A stretch of DNA of 64,000 nt, taken from the NCBI GenBank assembly GCA_017551625.1, contig JAFZLF010000015.1, positions 54,378-118,377 of the forward strand, read 5' to 3'. A program made the translations under genes and the position numbers. Positions 43,353 to 51,441 of the stretch are shown here, one piece after another; position 1 is the first letter of the stretch, and every line of letters starts with the position of its first letter. The stretch is from Clostridiales bacterium. Lineage in GTDB: Bacteria > Bacillota > Clostridia > Saccharofermentanales > Saccharofermentanaceae. The notes under the pieces are model-generated. The model did no database searches, had not been told where the DNA came from, and worked only from the letters and a program-made list of their open reading frames with translations.

Positions 43353-46043
43353 TTACAACATTTTCTCCAGTTCGGTCTTGACGGCCTTCAGGGCTTCGTC
43401 GATGCCCGCCGGGTTCTTACCGCCGGCCTGCGCCATATTCGGACGTCCGCCGCCACCGCCGCCGACGATCGGCGCCACAGCCTTGATGAGGTTACCGGCG
43501 TGCGCACCGGCCTTGACGGCGCTGTCGCTCGCCATGATGACGATGTTCGCCTTGCCGTCCACCGCGGACAGAAGGGCAACGACACCGTCTCCGAGTTTCT
43601 CCTTCAGCTGGTCGCCGAGATCACGGAGCGCGCCCATCTCAACATTTTCGACCTTCGCGGCCAGGAGCTTGACGCCCTTGACGTCCTCGGTCTGCTCGAG
43701 GGAATTACCGACCGCTTCCTTCGCAGCCTGTGCCTTCAGAGACTCGATCTCGGAGTTCGCGGCCTTGAGGCTGCTCTGCAGGCTCTGGATCTTCGCGGAA
43801 AGTTCAGAAGGTGTCGCCTTCAGAAGTTTCGCCGCAGCAAGCAGGAGCTGTTCCTGCTCCTTGTAATACGCGAGAACGCCTGCACCGGTCAGCGCTTCGA
43901 TACGACGGATGCCCGCCGCTACGCCCGACTCGGACAGGATCTTGATCTGCTGGATCTGGGATGTATTGCTGACGTGGGTACCACCGCAGAGCTCGACGGA
44001 GAAGGCATCCTTGAAGTCTGCTTCGTCGTTTCCTGAAGTGCCCTTGCCCATGCTGACGACACGGACCGTACCCTGATACTTCTCGCCGAAGAGCGCCATC
44101 GCGCCGGTCTTCTTCGCTTCATCGAGGCTCATCTCGTCGGTCTTGACCGTAAGAGCTGCCGCGATCTCCTCGTTTACGATCTTCTCGACCTTCTCGAGCT
44201 GTTCGGCAGTCATGGCCGAATCATGAGAGAAGTCGAAACGCAGACGGTCCGGTGTAACCAGAGAGCCTTTCTGCTCGACGTGGTCTCCGAGCACGATCTT
44301 CAGGGCCTTCTGGAGAAGGTGTGTCGCGGAGTGGTTCTTACAGGTATTGAGACGGTTCTCGGTCTCGACAGCGATCTTCGCGCCCGATCCGACCTTGATC
44401 GCGCCCTTTGCGACATAACCGGTGTGACCGATCCGTCCGCCTGCGAGGTGGATCGCTTCGGTCACGACGAACTCGCCGTCCTCAGTTGTGATCACGCCCT
44501 TATCACCGACCTGACCGCCCATCGTTCCGTAGAACGAGGTGACATCCGTGATGATGGTGCCCTGCTCTTTTTCCGAGAGGGAATCCTTCAGTGTCTCCTG
44601 GTCAGCCAGTGCGAGGATCTTACCGTCGCAGAGGAGCTTCTCATATCCGACGAACTCGGTCTTGATGCTTTCATCGAGAGAATCGAAGATACCTGCTGAA
44701 GCCTGCAGCTTCGCAGAGAAGTTCTGGCTGTCACGGGCCTTCTGCTTCTGTTCTTCCATCGCGACGCCAAATCCCGCCTCATCCACGGTGAGTCCTTCTT
44801 CTTCCGCCAGCTCGACAGTCAACTCGAGCGGGAAGCCGAATGTATCGTAGAGATAGAACGCATCGCGTCCGTTGATCTCTTTCTTTCCTTCTGCGCGGGC
44901 ACCGTCGAGGATCTTCTTGAATTCCTTCATGCCGTTCTCGAGTGTGCTCTCGAATCGCTCGATCTCCTTGCTGAGCTCATTGAGGATAAATTCCCTGTTC
45001 TTCAGCAAGAGCGGGTAACTATTGTTGTAGATCTCGTCGATAAAGATCGTCGCGATCTTCAGGATGTTCTCTTTCTTCAGGCCCAGTGTACGCGCATGTC
45101 TTACCGCGCGGCGGATCAGACGGCGGAGTACGTAGCCGGCGCCGGCATTGGCCGGGACAAGCTTCGCGGCATCGCCGATCAGCATCACGGAAGTACGGGT
45201 GTGGTCGGCGAGGATACGCATGGAGCGTGTCATCTTCTCGTCAGCATTGTACTTCTGTCCGGATACGCTCTCGATATAGGCGATGACCGGCGCGAAAAGG
45301 TCGATCTGGTAGACATCACGGGAACCGTTCAGGAACGCAAGGATTCTCTCGAGGCCCCAGCCGGTATCTACGTTCTTCTGCGCCAGAGGCGTCAGCGTAC
45401 CGTCCTTATGCTTCTCGTACTGCATGAATACGTCGTTACCGAGCTCGGTGTACTTGCCGCAGGAGCATCCCGGGCCGCAGTCCGGACCACAATCCGGACG
45501 GTCGGCAATGTAGAACATCTCGGAGTCCGGACCACAAGGACCGTACTCGAGGCCCCACCAGTTATCGTCGGCGCCGAGATAATAGATGTTTTCCTTCTTA
45601 AATCCGGACGCGATGCGGTACTCCGCGCCCTCTTCGTCACGCGGCGCATTCGCGTCACCGGCGAAGACCGTCGCAGCGAGGTGGTCGGCGTCAAATCCGA
45701 ATACCTGCGTCAGAAGCTCGAAGCTCCACTGGCATCTCTCCTTCTTGAAGTAGTCTCCGAGGCTCCACGAACCCATCATCTCGAAGAAAGTCACGTGGCT
45801 CTTATCGCCTACAGAGTCGATATCGTTTGTACGGACGCAGCCCTGCACGTTGCAGAGTCTCGTGCCGAGAGGGTGCTTCTGGCCCAGAAGGTAGGGCATC
45901 AGAGGCTGCATGCCGGCGACGTTAAACATAACGCCCGTCGAACCATCCGACACCAGCGATACGGCGCCGACATCGACGTGTCCTCTGTCGATATAGAACT
46001 GTTTCCATGTATTTCTCAATTCATCTGAGGTAAACTGTCTCAT
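43353..46043 (-). CDS. alaS: Alanyl-tRNA synthetase
   Basis: The 896-residue protein is full length. It has the catalytic core (FTSDELRNTWKQFY, GDKSHVTFFEMMGSWSLGDYFKKE), the editing domain with zinc ligands HSATHLLQKAL and CGGTHVSNT, and the C-terminal oligomerisation/C-Ala domain ending GGGGGGRPNMAQAGG. It charges tRNA-Ala and edits mischarged Ser and Gly. The leader contains a hairpin instead of a recognisable T-box. Confidence 0.97.
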   Translation of the reverse strand: MRQFTSDELRNTWKQFYIDRGHVDVGAVSLVSDGSTGVMFNVAGMQPLMPYLLGQKHPLGTRLCNVQGCVRTNDIDSVGDKSHVTFFEMMGSWSLGDYFKKERCQWSFELLTQVFGFDADHLAATVFAGDANAPRDEEGAEYRIASGFKKENIYYLGADDNWWGLEYGPCGPDSEMFYIADRPDCGPDCGPGCSCGKYTELGNDVFMQYEKHKDGTLTPLAQKNVDTGWGLERILAFLNGSRDVYQIDLFAPVIAYIESVSGQKYNADEKMTRSMRILADHTRTSVMLIGDAAKLVPANAGAGYVLRRLIRRAVRHARTLGLKKENILKIATIFIDEIYNNSYPLLLKNREFILNELSKEIERFESTLENGMKEFKKILDGARAEGKKEINGRDAFYLYDTFGFPLELTVELAEEEGLTVDEAGFGVAMEEQKQKARDSQNFSAKLQASAGIFDSLDESIKTEFVGYEKLLCDGKILALADQETLKDSLSEKEQGTIITDVTSFYGTMGGQVGDKGVITTEDGEFVVTEAIHLAGGRIGHTGYVAKGAIKVGSGAKIAVETENRLNTCKNHSATHLLQKALKIVLGDHVEQKGSLVTPDRLRFDFSHDSAMTAEQLEKVEKIVNEEIAAALTVKTDEMSLDEAKKTGAMALFGEKYQGTVRVVSMGKGTSGNDEADFKDAFSVELCGGTHVSNTSQIQQIKILSESGVAAGIRRIEALTGAGVLAYYKEQEQLLLAAAKLLKATPSELSAKIQSLQSSLKAANSEIESLKAQAAKEAVGNSLEQTEDVKGVKLLAAKVENVEMGALRDLGDQLKEKLGDGVVALLSAVDGKANIVIMASDSAVKAGAHAGNLIKAVAPIVGGGGGGRPNMAQAGGKNPAGIDEALKAVKTELEKML

Positions 46044-46071
46044 ACTTCATCGTCTCCTTGAATTCACATGC

Positions 46072-46107
46072 CCGTAATTTTACACGATTTTACGGGCAAT
46101 AACAATA
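46072..46107 (-). promoter_or_regulatory. Hairpin in the alaS leader
   Basis: Read leftwards, TGCCCGTAA pairs perfectly with TTACGGGCA around a 12-base A/T-rich loop, just upstream of the alaS ribosome binding site. It could attenuate or protect the message; no T-box TGGNACCGCG sequence is present. Confidence 0.4.
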
Positions 46108-46153
46108 TAATATAAATACAATCGCCGATTCATATTCAAAAGCACTGTCCTTG

Positions 46154-46162
46154 TGTTAGAAT
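46154..46162 (+). promoter_or_regulatory. Extended -10 promoter of plsC
   Basis: TGTTAGAAT lies 88 bp before the start, with TTCAAA (46135-46140) as a possible -35. A copy of AAAAGCACTG (46138-46147) overlaps the -35 region. Confidence 0.45.
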
Positions 46163-46249
46163 ACTGTCTCGGAAGAGGCGCCGTTTCCTCTGCCGCACCG
46201 GCAGGCTCCGCGCCGCATCCTTAAGAAAACCCGATCCTCGGAGGAAACC

Positions 46250-47002
46250 ATGGAAATTCTTCGCTATATACTTTACGTCATTCTCGCCATCGTCGGCATC
46301 AAGGTCGCAGGCATCATCATCTACTTCCTGTTCACATTTGCCGCTTCGATGTTCATTAATACGAAAAAAGAATACGACAAAGAGTCCGCTTTCTACCGCT
46401 ATCTCCTGCACTCCACTACCGCGATCGGCATGCGCATCATGCGTATCCGCTATGATCTCCAGAACTTCGATATGATCCCGGAAGGCCGGCAGATGCTCTT
46501 CGTATGTAATCACCGTTCGAATTATGATCCCCTGATCTCATGGCGTGTCCTACGCAAGTACCATCCGTCCTTTATCTCGAAGGCCGAGAACTTTAAGGTT
46601 CCCTTCTATGGCCGCATGATCCGCCGCTGCTGTTTCATGACCATCGACCGCGAGAATCCGAGGAACGCCATGATGACCATCGACCGCGCCAGCAAGCTCC
46701 TGAAGGCCAACGAGGTCTCCATCTTCGTCTATCCGGAAGGCACCCGCTCGAAGAAGTGCAAGCTCCTTCCTTTCCATAACGGCGTCTTTAAGATCGCCCA
46801 GAAGGCGAACGTTCCGGTCGTGGTCCTCACGATCCAGGGCACCGAGAAAGTCAGCAAGAATTACCCGTGGCACAGCACGAAGGTGCGCGTCAAGGTCGTG
46901 GATGTTCTCCCTGCCGAGCACGTCAAGTCCAGTAAGACCTCCGACATCTCCGAGGAAGCGCGCGACATGATCGCAAAGGATCTCGAGGAGTTTCCGCTCT
47001 GA
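46250..47002 (+). CDS. plsC: 1-acyl-glycerol-3-phosphate acyltransferase
   Basis: The 250-residue protein has an N-terminal membrane segment (residues 5-35), the acyltransferase motif NHRSNYDP (H-x4-D) near residue 85 and the phosphate-binding EGTRSKKCKLLPF near residue 163. It adds the second acyl chain to lysophosphatidic acid in phospholipid synthesis. It is followed by a terminator and is probably monocistronic. Confidence 0.92.
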   Translation: MEILRYILYVILAIVGIKVAGIIIYFLFTFAASMFINTKKEYDKESAFYRYLLHSTTAIGMRIMRIRYDLQNFDMIPEGRQMLFVCNHRSNYDPLISWRVLRKYHPSFISKAENFKVPFYGRMIRRCCFMTIDRENPRNAMMTIDRASKLLKANEVSIFVYPEGTRSKKCKLLPFHNGVFKIAQKANVPVVVLTIQGTEKVSKNYPWHSTKVRVKVVDVLPAEHVKSSKTSDISEEARDMIAKDLEEFPL

Positions 47003-47006
47003 GAAC

Positions 47007-47082
47007 TCGCAAAAGAAATACACGTCGCTGGTCCTCGCCGCTTCGCGTCTGCGGAATCGCTCCTTAGTATTTCTTATTGCGA
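47007..47082 (+). terminator. plsC terminator with inner-hairpin family A copy
   Basis: TCGCAA..GAAATAC pairs with GTATTTC..TTGCGA; the T-run is short. The loop (47025-47062) contains the family A element, nearly identical to the copy at 3006-3040 although the flanks are unrelated. Confidence 0.7.
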
Positions 47083-47133
47083 ATAACCATAGCATATCCC
47101 GCTTTTTCCGTAGTATTATACACGTTCCCTGTG

Positions 47134-47142
47134 TGTTAGAAT
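47134..47142 (+). promoter_or_regulatory. Extended -10 promoter of the Tim44-like gene
   Basis: TGTTAGAAT lies 36 bp before the start codon and is identical to the plsC box. Confidence 0.45.
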
Positions 47143-47177
47143 AACCATGGAATTTCCTTTTCAAGGAGGGTTGGGGC

Positions 47178-48500
47178 ATGAGTACTTTTTCAGAACGTGT
47201 TCATGAGGTTTATAAGAACTGGCAGGATCTTGCAAATAAGACTCCCAAGGAATCAGACGGGATCCGTGACAATTTCATGTCGGAGCTGCCACGTTTCTAC
47301 GAAGATGGCACAGAGCCGTCTCAGGCTTCCTACGATATGCGCTATTACCTCCACCAGCACGAGAAGCGGCTGGCGGAAAAAGGCGTCCGTATCCGGCGTC
47401 GCTATACGCCCGATCCGAAGGGCGTGAAACATGCCGTATCCAGGAACCGTCCGCCATACACCTCGGATCTTGCATTTTGCGATATCTTCTCTTCCACAAA
47501 GTATACAGATGCTTCTTCGGGCAAAGTTCTCAAGAAGCACAAGAAGGGCGCGAGTATTTTCTACGCGAATGTACTGAACCGACAGGATATCCAGGATGCC
47601 GAGTATATCTGCCCGAACTGCGGTCATAAGGCAACTCTGCAGATCTTCAGCAACGGCTGCCCCATGTGCGGCACAAGATTCCAGATGAAGCAGGTCTTCC
47701 CCTGCGTCAGTAACTTCTATCTTCTTCCGCAGCTCGCAAGCAGTAGAACTACGTCCTGGATCAAGCCTACCGTGATCACGCTCGCAGTTCTTTTTGGTCT
47801 CTTCGGCGCCATCTATACGGGCTATTCGATGTGGGGCGATGTATCGAACAAACTCTTCGCCGTCCTTATTGGTGCAGGCGCAGGATTGCTTTTCGGGCTG
47901 ATCGGCGCATTTGCCAGTTATCTCTTATGCAGTATCCTCCTTCTGTTCGTCATGATGGCGAGAATGACCACGCAAGCCGTTACCACGGCGGACACTCAGA
48001 CCGCCGCCCTCACGAAGAAATCGCTGACCACCGCCATGAAGCGCTTCGATCCGGAGTTCTCCTACGAGCTTTTCGAGGGCAAAGTACTATCGCTGTTCCG
48101 GGCCATCGCTTTTTCCGAGGACCGGACCAACATGAGTATCTACCGTGGAGATCCGAACATCACGGAGCTGGATGATATCATCGACATCGACTACCGTGGC
48201 GCCATGAAGTACCTGAACATGACCGTCCAGAACGGGAATGACCTCGTGCTTCTGGTCCGTATCTACCTCTTTAACACATACCTGCAGAACGGCAAGATCG
48301 TCCAAAAGAGAGATGACTTCAACATGACGCTGGTCAAGAAACTGACCGCCCAGGAGAACCTCGGTTTCTCCATTCACGCCGTTAACTGCAAGTCCTGTGC
48401 CGCCAGCTTCGACGCGATGCATGTGCTGCAGTGCCCGACCTGTGGCGCACCGTACCACCTCGAGGATGAAGACTGGGTCCTAGTCGGATTGAAGAAGTAA
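47178..48500 (+). CDS. Zinc-ribbon membrane protein with Tim44-like domain
   Basis: The function is unproven. Of 440 residues, the first ~140 are soluble and basic. A zinc ribbon follows (CPNCGHKATLQIFSNGCPMCG, near 146-166), then two membrane segments (~200-255). A C-terminal ~150-residue domain resembles the Tim44-like fold (FDPEFSYELFEGKVLSLFRAIAF). The protein ends with a second zinc ribbon (CKSCAASFDAMHVLQCPTCG). Tim44-like domains bind membranes or partner proteins. GAAGGAGG-like TCAAGGAGGG precedes the ATG. It is flanked by family A terminators on both sides. Confidence 0.7.
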   Translation: MSTFSERVHEVYKNWQDLANKTPKESDGIRDNFMSELPRFYEDGTEPSQASYDMRYYLHQHEKRLAEKGVRIRRRYTPDPKGVKHAVSRNRPPYTSDLAFCDIFSSTKYTDASSGKVLKKHKKGASIFYANVLNRQDIQDAEYICPNCGHKATLQIFSNGCPMCGTRFQMKQVFPCVSNFYLLPQLASSRTTSWIKPTVITLAVLFGLFGAIYTGYSMWGDVSNKLFAVLIGAGAGLLFGLIGAFASYLLCSILLLFVMMARMTTQAVTTADTQTAALTKKSLTTAMKRFDPEFSYELFEGKVLSLFRAIAFSEDRTNMSIYRGDPNITELDDIIDIDYRGAMKYLNMTVQNGNDLVLLVRIYLFNTYLQNGKIVQKRDDFNMTLVKKLTAQENLGFSIHAVNCKSCAASFDAMHVLQCPTCGAPYHLEDEDWVLVGLKK

Positions 48501-48516
48501 CCGGATCAGGTTTATT

Positions 48517-48599
48517 CCCGCACAGAAAAAGGAGTTTCCTCGTGCTGTCCTCGGGCTTTGCCCTGCGGAGGCACTTCGGAAACTCTTTTCTTATGCGGG
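48517..48599 (+). terminator. Terminator with inner-hairpin family A copy
   Basis: A long outer stem (CCCGCACAGAAAA..GGAGTTTCC with GGAAACTC..TTTCTTATGCGGG) closes on the family A element at 48542-48574, which has GTGC/GCAC arms and an inner GGGC-TTT-GCCC hairpin. Confidence 0.8.
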
Positions 48600-48607
48600 A
48601 ACAATCA

Positions 48608-48636
48608 TTGAAAACATACTCCTAGGGGAGTATAAT
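48608..48636 (+). promoter_or_regulatory. Consensus promoter of the toxin-antitoxin-like operon
   Basis: TTGAAA (48608-48613) and a perfect TATAAT (48631-48636) are spaced by 17 bp, 22 bp before the start codon. It is among the closest matches to the sigma-A consensus in the window. Confidence 0.8.
48616..48633. promoter_or_regulatory. Operator-like inverted repeat inside the promoter
   Basis: ATACTCC-TAGG-GGAGTAT is an 18-bp inverted repeat filling the spacer and entering the -10 box. A bound protein would block RNA polymerase. The HTH protein encoded by the second gene is the likely ligand, as in autoregulated type II toxin-antitoxin operons. Confidence 0.7.
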
Positions 48637-48657
48637 CTTTTACAAGGAGGTGCAAAT

Positions 48658-49353
48658 ATGAAACAAGATGATCCCATGATTCGGACGATTTATCACGGGT
48701 CAGACCACGTCATCGAGCATCCGGTCTTCGGAGCCGGGAATGCGAATAATGACTATGGCCGTGGTTTCTACTGCACTGAAACTCTGGATATGGCCAAAGA
48801 ATGGGGCACGCGTCAGGATAGGAACGGTATCGCGAACTGCTATACCATTGACTGTGACGGGCTCACGATTCTCGACCTTAACGATCCGCAATATTGTATC
48901 CTTCACTGGCTCAGCGTGCTTCTGGAAAACCGGGAATTCGATGTTCCTTCGCCTCTGGCCATGCAGTCGAAGCAGTATATCCTTAAACATTTCCATATCA
49001 ATTACCGGAAAGCTGACTGCATGATCGGGTATCGCGCAGACGACAGTTACTTCTCTTATGCACAGGATTTCCTGAACGGTACGATCTCGTACCGCCAACT
49101 GAACCAGGCGATGCACCTCGGAAAACTCGGTCAGCAGTTCGTCGTGAAGAGCAGGCAGGCTTTCGAGCGACTGAATTACACAGGTTACGAGTTCGCAAGA
49201 AGAGCGGAATGGTACACCAGGAAGATGAACCGCGACCGTGCCGCCAGAAGAGATTATTTCAACACGGAGAAAAACCAGATCCTGCCCGGTGATATCTTTG
49301 TTACCCAGATTCTTAGTGAGGAGATGAAATCAGATGATCCACGCTTACGATAA
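48658..49353 (+). CDS. DUF3990-like protein, candidate ADP-ribosyltransferase toxin
   Basis: The 231-residue protein matches DUF3990 by pattern: IYHGSDHVIEHPVFG, NNDYGRGFYCTE, EWG and the late QFVVKSRQAFERL. The spaced His, Tyr and Glu residues recall the ADP-ribosyltransferase fold, to which DUF3990 is thought to belong, so a NAD-dependent toxin is the working idea. The target is unknown. ACAAGGAGG precedes the ATG. The 3' end overlaps the next gene by 20 bases, a usual toxin-antitoxin arrangement, and the promoter holds an operator-like repeat. Confidence 0.72.
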   Translation: MKQDDPMIRTIYHGSDHVIEHPVFGAGNANNDYGRGFYCTETLDMAKEWGTRQDRNGIANCYTIDCDGLTILDLNDPQYCILHWLSVLLENREFDVPSPLAMQSKQYILKHFHINYRKADCMIGYRADDSYFSYAQDFLNGTISYRQLNQAMHLGKLGQQFVVKSRQAFERLNYTGYEFARRAEWYTRKMNRDRAARRDYFNTEKNQILPGDIFVTQILSEEMKSDDPRLR

Positions 49354-49975
49354 ACTCTATCTGGAAAAAGCGCGTACCTCACTCGCACGAATGCTGGACT
49401 TCGCCGTATATGATCTGCACATGGATCTTACGGAGTTCTTCAACCTCTTCATCCACTTCGGAGTAGCTGACCTATTCGGCTCCGGCGATCCGGATACTCT
49501 GGTCGGAAAGTCCGGAATCGAGCTCGCCTATGAAGTGCTGGACAGAAGCGGTCTTTCGTATCAGCGCGTCACCCCTCACTTTACGCTCGAACGAAGTGAA
49601 GAATACTGGACGGGGTGGGCACTGGCTTACTACCAGTGGGAAACGTCTCTGTCTTTTGCCGAGATCATCGAATACGTACCTATTGAGAAGATACGCGCGC
49701 TTTACTCCCCTTATCATGAGATGGATATCTCGCAGTTTGTCGATCACATGAATGAACGTATTCGTGGAGTGCAATACCTCACCAAGCTGAAGCTTCTGCG
49801 AACCCGTGCCGGCCTGAGCCAGAGCCAGCTCGCATCCATGAGCGGCGTCCCTCTACGCACGATCCAGCAATACGAGCAACGCCAGAAGAATATAAACAAA
49901 GCGCAGGCCGAGTATCTTTTCATACTCTCCCGATCCTTATCCTGTGAACCGGAAGATCTACTTGAGAAGGTCTGA
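49334..49975 (+). CDS. DUF3791-like HTH protein, candidate antitoxin
   Basis: The N-terminal part of this 213-residue protein (FFNLFIHFGVADLFGSGDPDTLVGKSGIELAYEVLDRSG) resembles DUF3791-type small domains found with DUF3990. The C-terminal ~65 residues are an XRE helix-turn-helix (LRTRAGLSQSQLASMSGVPLRTIQQYE). It probably neutralises the upstream protein and represses the shared promoter through the 18-bp inverted repeat. GTGAGGAG lies 11 bases before the ATG, inside the upstream gene. Confidence 0.7.
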   Translation: MIHAYDKLYLEKARTSLARMLDFAVYDLHMDLTEFFNLFIHFGVADLFGSGDPDTLVGKSGIELAYEVLDRSGLSYQRVTPHFTLERSEEYWTGWALAYYQWETSLSFAEIIEYVPIEKIRALYSPYHEMDISQFVDHMNERIRGVQYLTKLKLLRTRAGLSQSQLASMSGVPLRTIQQYEQRQKNINKAQAEYLFILSRSLSCEPEDLLEKV

Positions 49976-50051
49976 TTCAGATTAGACATTTACCATCCGA
50001 GATAATTCGCTCAATGGTTGAATTTTACCTCCTTTTTCAACGATAATGTTA

Positions 50052-50080
50052 TTGTGATTCTGTTCTTACGGTTGCATACT
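50052..50080 (+). promoter_or_regulatory. Possible promoter of the HTH-PurM gene
   Basis: TTGTGA (50052-50057) and CATACT (50075-50080) are spaced by 17 bp, 89 bp before the start. The leader has no riboswitch that I can recognise. Confidence 0.45.
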
Positions 50081-50168
50081 GATGTCAGACAGAAGAGAAA
50101 ATTCGCGTCTGAGCCAAAAGTCCGAAGCAGAGCCTTTGTAGGCACATTCATCGTACGGAGGGAATACC

Positions 50169-51437
50169 ATGATCGATAGCATGAAAGTGGGAGAGTTTAT
50201 TCAGAAGAAGCGTCGCGAGCTGGGTCTTACTCAGGGACAGCTCGCCGAGCGGTTGAATGTTTCTTTTCAGACGATCTCGAAATGGGAGAACGGCAAGGCC
50301 TATCCGAACATCGAGATCCTGCCGGATCTGGCGCGTGCGCTGGATACTTCCGTGGATGAACTGCTCTCGGGTGCGGAGAAGGATCAGGATGGTCTTTCCT
50401 ACAGCAAGGCCGGCATCGACATCGCCTACACGGACTCGATCAAGTCCGAGATGAAGAAGCATCTCGAGACGCGCGACCGTAGAGTGCTCAACGGCCTCGG
50501 GCCTTTTGCCTCGTTATATGACATCAAGTTCCCGCAGATCAAGGAGCCTGTCCTGGTCCTTAAGTCCGAGGAACCGGGCAGCAAGCAGAAGCTCGCGATG
50601 GAGTACGGCTACACCGAGTCCATCTGCCACGACATGATCAACCACCTCGTCAACGACATCGTCGTCATGGGCGCGACTCCCCTTGCCGTCCTCGACACCA
50701 TCGTCTGCGGCAAGGCCGAGAAGGCCACGATCAGCGCGCTCGTCAAGGGCGTGGCGGATGCGTGCCGCGAGAATGAGTGCTCGCTCGTCGGCGGTGAGAC
50801 TTCCATCCAGCCTTCCGTTGTAGATGCGGGCGTGTATGTCCTCACATCCAGTATCGCAGGTATCGCGGAGAGGAAGCACATCATCGACGGCTCGGCGATC
50901 CGGGAAGATGACGCGGTTCTGGCGCTCGCGTCAAATGGTCTTCACACGAATGGGTATTCCCTGGTCCGTATGCTTCTTGATAAGATGCCGCAGATCAAGC
51001 TCGAAAAGCTCAACGGCAATACCTTTATCGAGGAGATCATGAAGCCCCACACGCCTTATTATCCCGCGCTAAAAGAACTGTCCGGCAAGGATCTCATCTC
51101 CGGCATGGCCCACATCACCGGCGGCGGTATCGCCGGCAATCTCTGCCGCGTGATCCCGGACGGTCTGGCCGCGCATATCGACAGAAGCAAGATCCGGATC
51201 CTTCCGGTCTTCCGCTTTATCAAGGAGAAAGGAAATGTCTCGGATACCGAGATGCTCACCACTTTTAACATGGGCGTCGGCATGACGATCGTCGTCCCGC
51301 AGAAAGAGAAGGCTCGAGTAATCAGACACCTCAGCAAGTTCCATGATTGCTACGAGATCGGAACGATCGCAAGCACGAAAGCATCACTCAAAGGTCCCGA
51401 GAAAGTCGTCTACGAGAAGAGATTGAAGTGGGTCTGA
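50169..51437 (+). CDS. XRE helix-turn-helix fused to a PurM-like (AIR synthase) domain
   Basis: Residues 6-65 of 422 form an XRE DNA-binding domain (RRELGLTQGQLAERLNVSFQTISKWENGKAYP). From residue ~75 the protein follows phosphoribosylformylglycinamidine cyclo-ligase (PurM): LNGLGPFASLYDI, LASNGLHTNGYSLVR, GMAHITGGGIAGN and FNMGVGM are retained. The PurM loop GTDGVGTK reads SEEPGSK and GGETAEMPG reads GGETSIQPS, so nucleotide or substrate binding is altered. It may be a transcription regulator that senses a purine intermediate or ATP rather than the housekeeping enzyme. It is transcribed separately from the toxin-antitoxin-like pair. Confidence 0.85.
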   Translation: MIDSMKVGEFIQKKRRELGLTQGQLAERLNVSFQTISKWENGKAYPNIEILPDLARALDTSVDELLSGAEKDQDGLSYSKAGIDIAYTDSIKSEMKKHLETRDRRVLNGLGPFASLYDIKFPQIKEPVLVLKSEEPGSKQKLAMEYGYTESICHDMINHLVNDIVVMGATPLAVLDTIVCGKAEKATISALVKGVADACRENECSLVGGETSIQPSVVDAGVYVLTSSIAGIAERKHIIDGSAIREDDAVLALASNGLHTNGYSLVRMLLDKMPQIKLEKLNGNTFIEEIMKPHTPYYPALKELSGKDLISGMAHITGGGIAGNLCRVIPDGLAAHIDRSKIRILPVFRFIKEKGNVSDTEMLTTFNMGVGMTIVVPQKEKARVIRHLSKFHDCYEIGTIASTKASLKGPEKVVYEKRLKWV

Positions 51438-51441
51438 AACA

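Noticed and set aside
46044..46249. T-box riboswitch before alaS
   Set aside because: No T-box core sequence or specifier stem is visible, only a simple hairpin.
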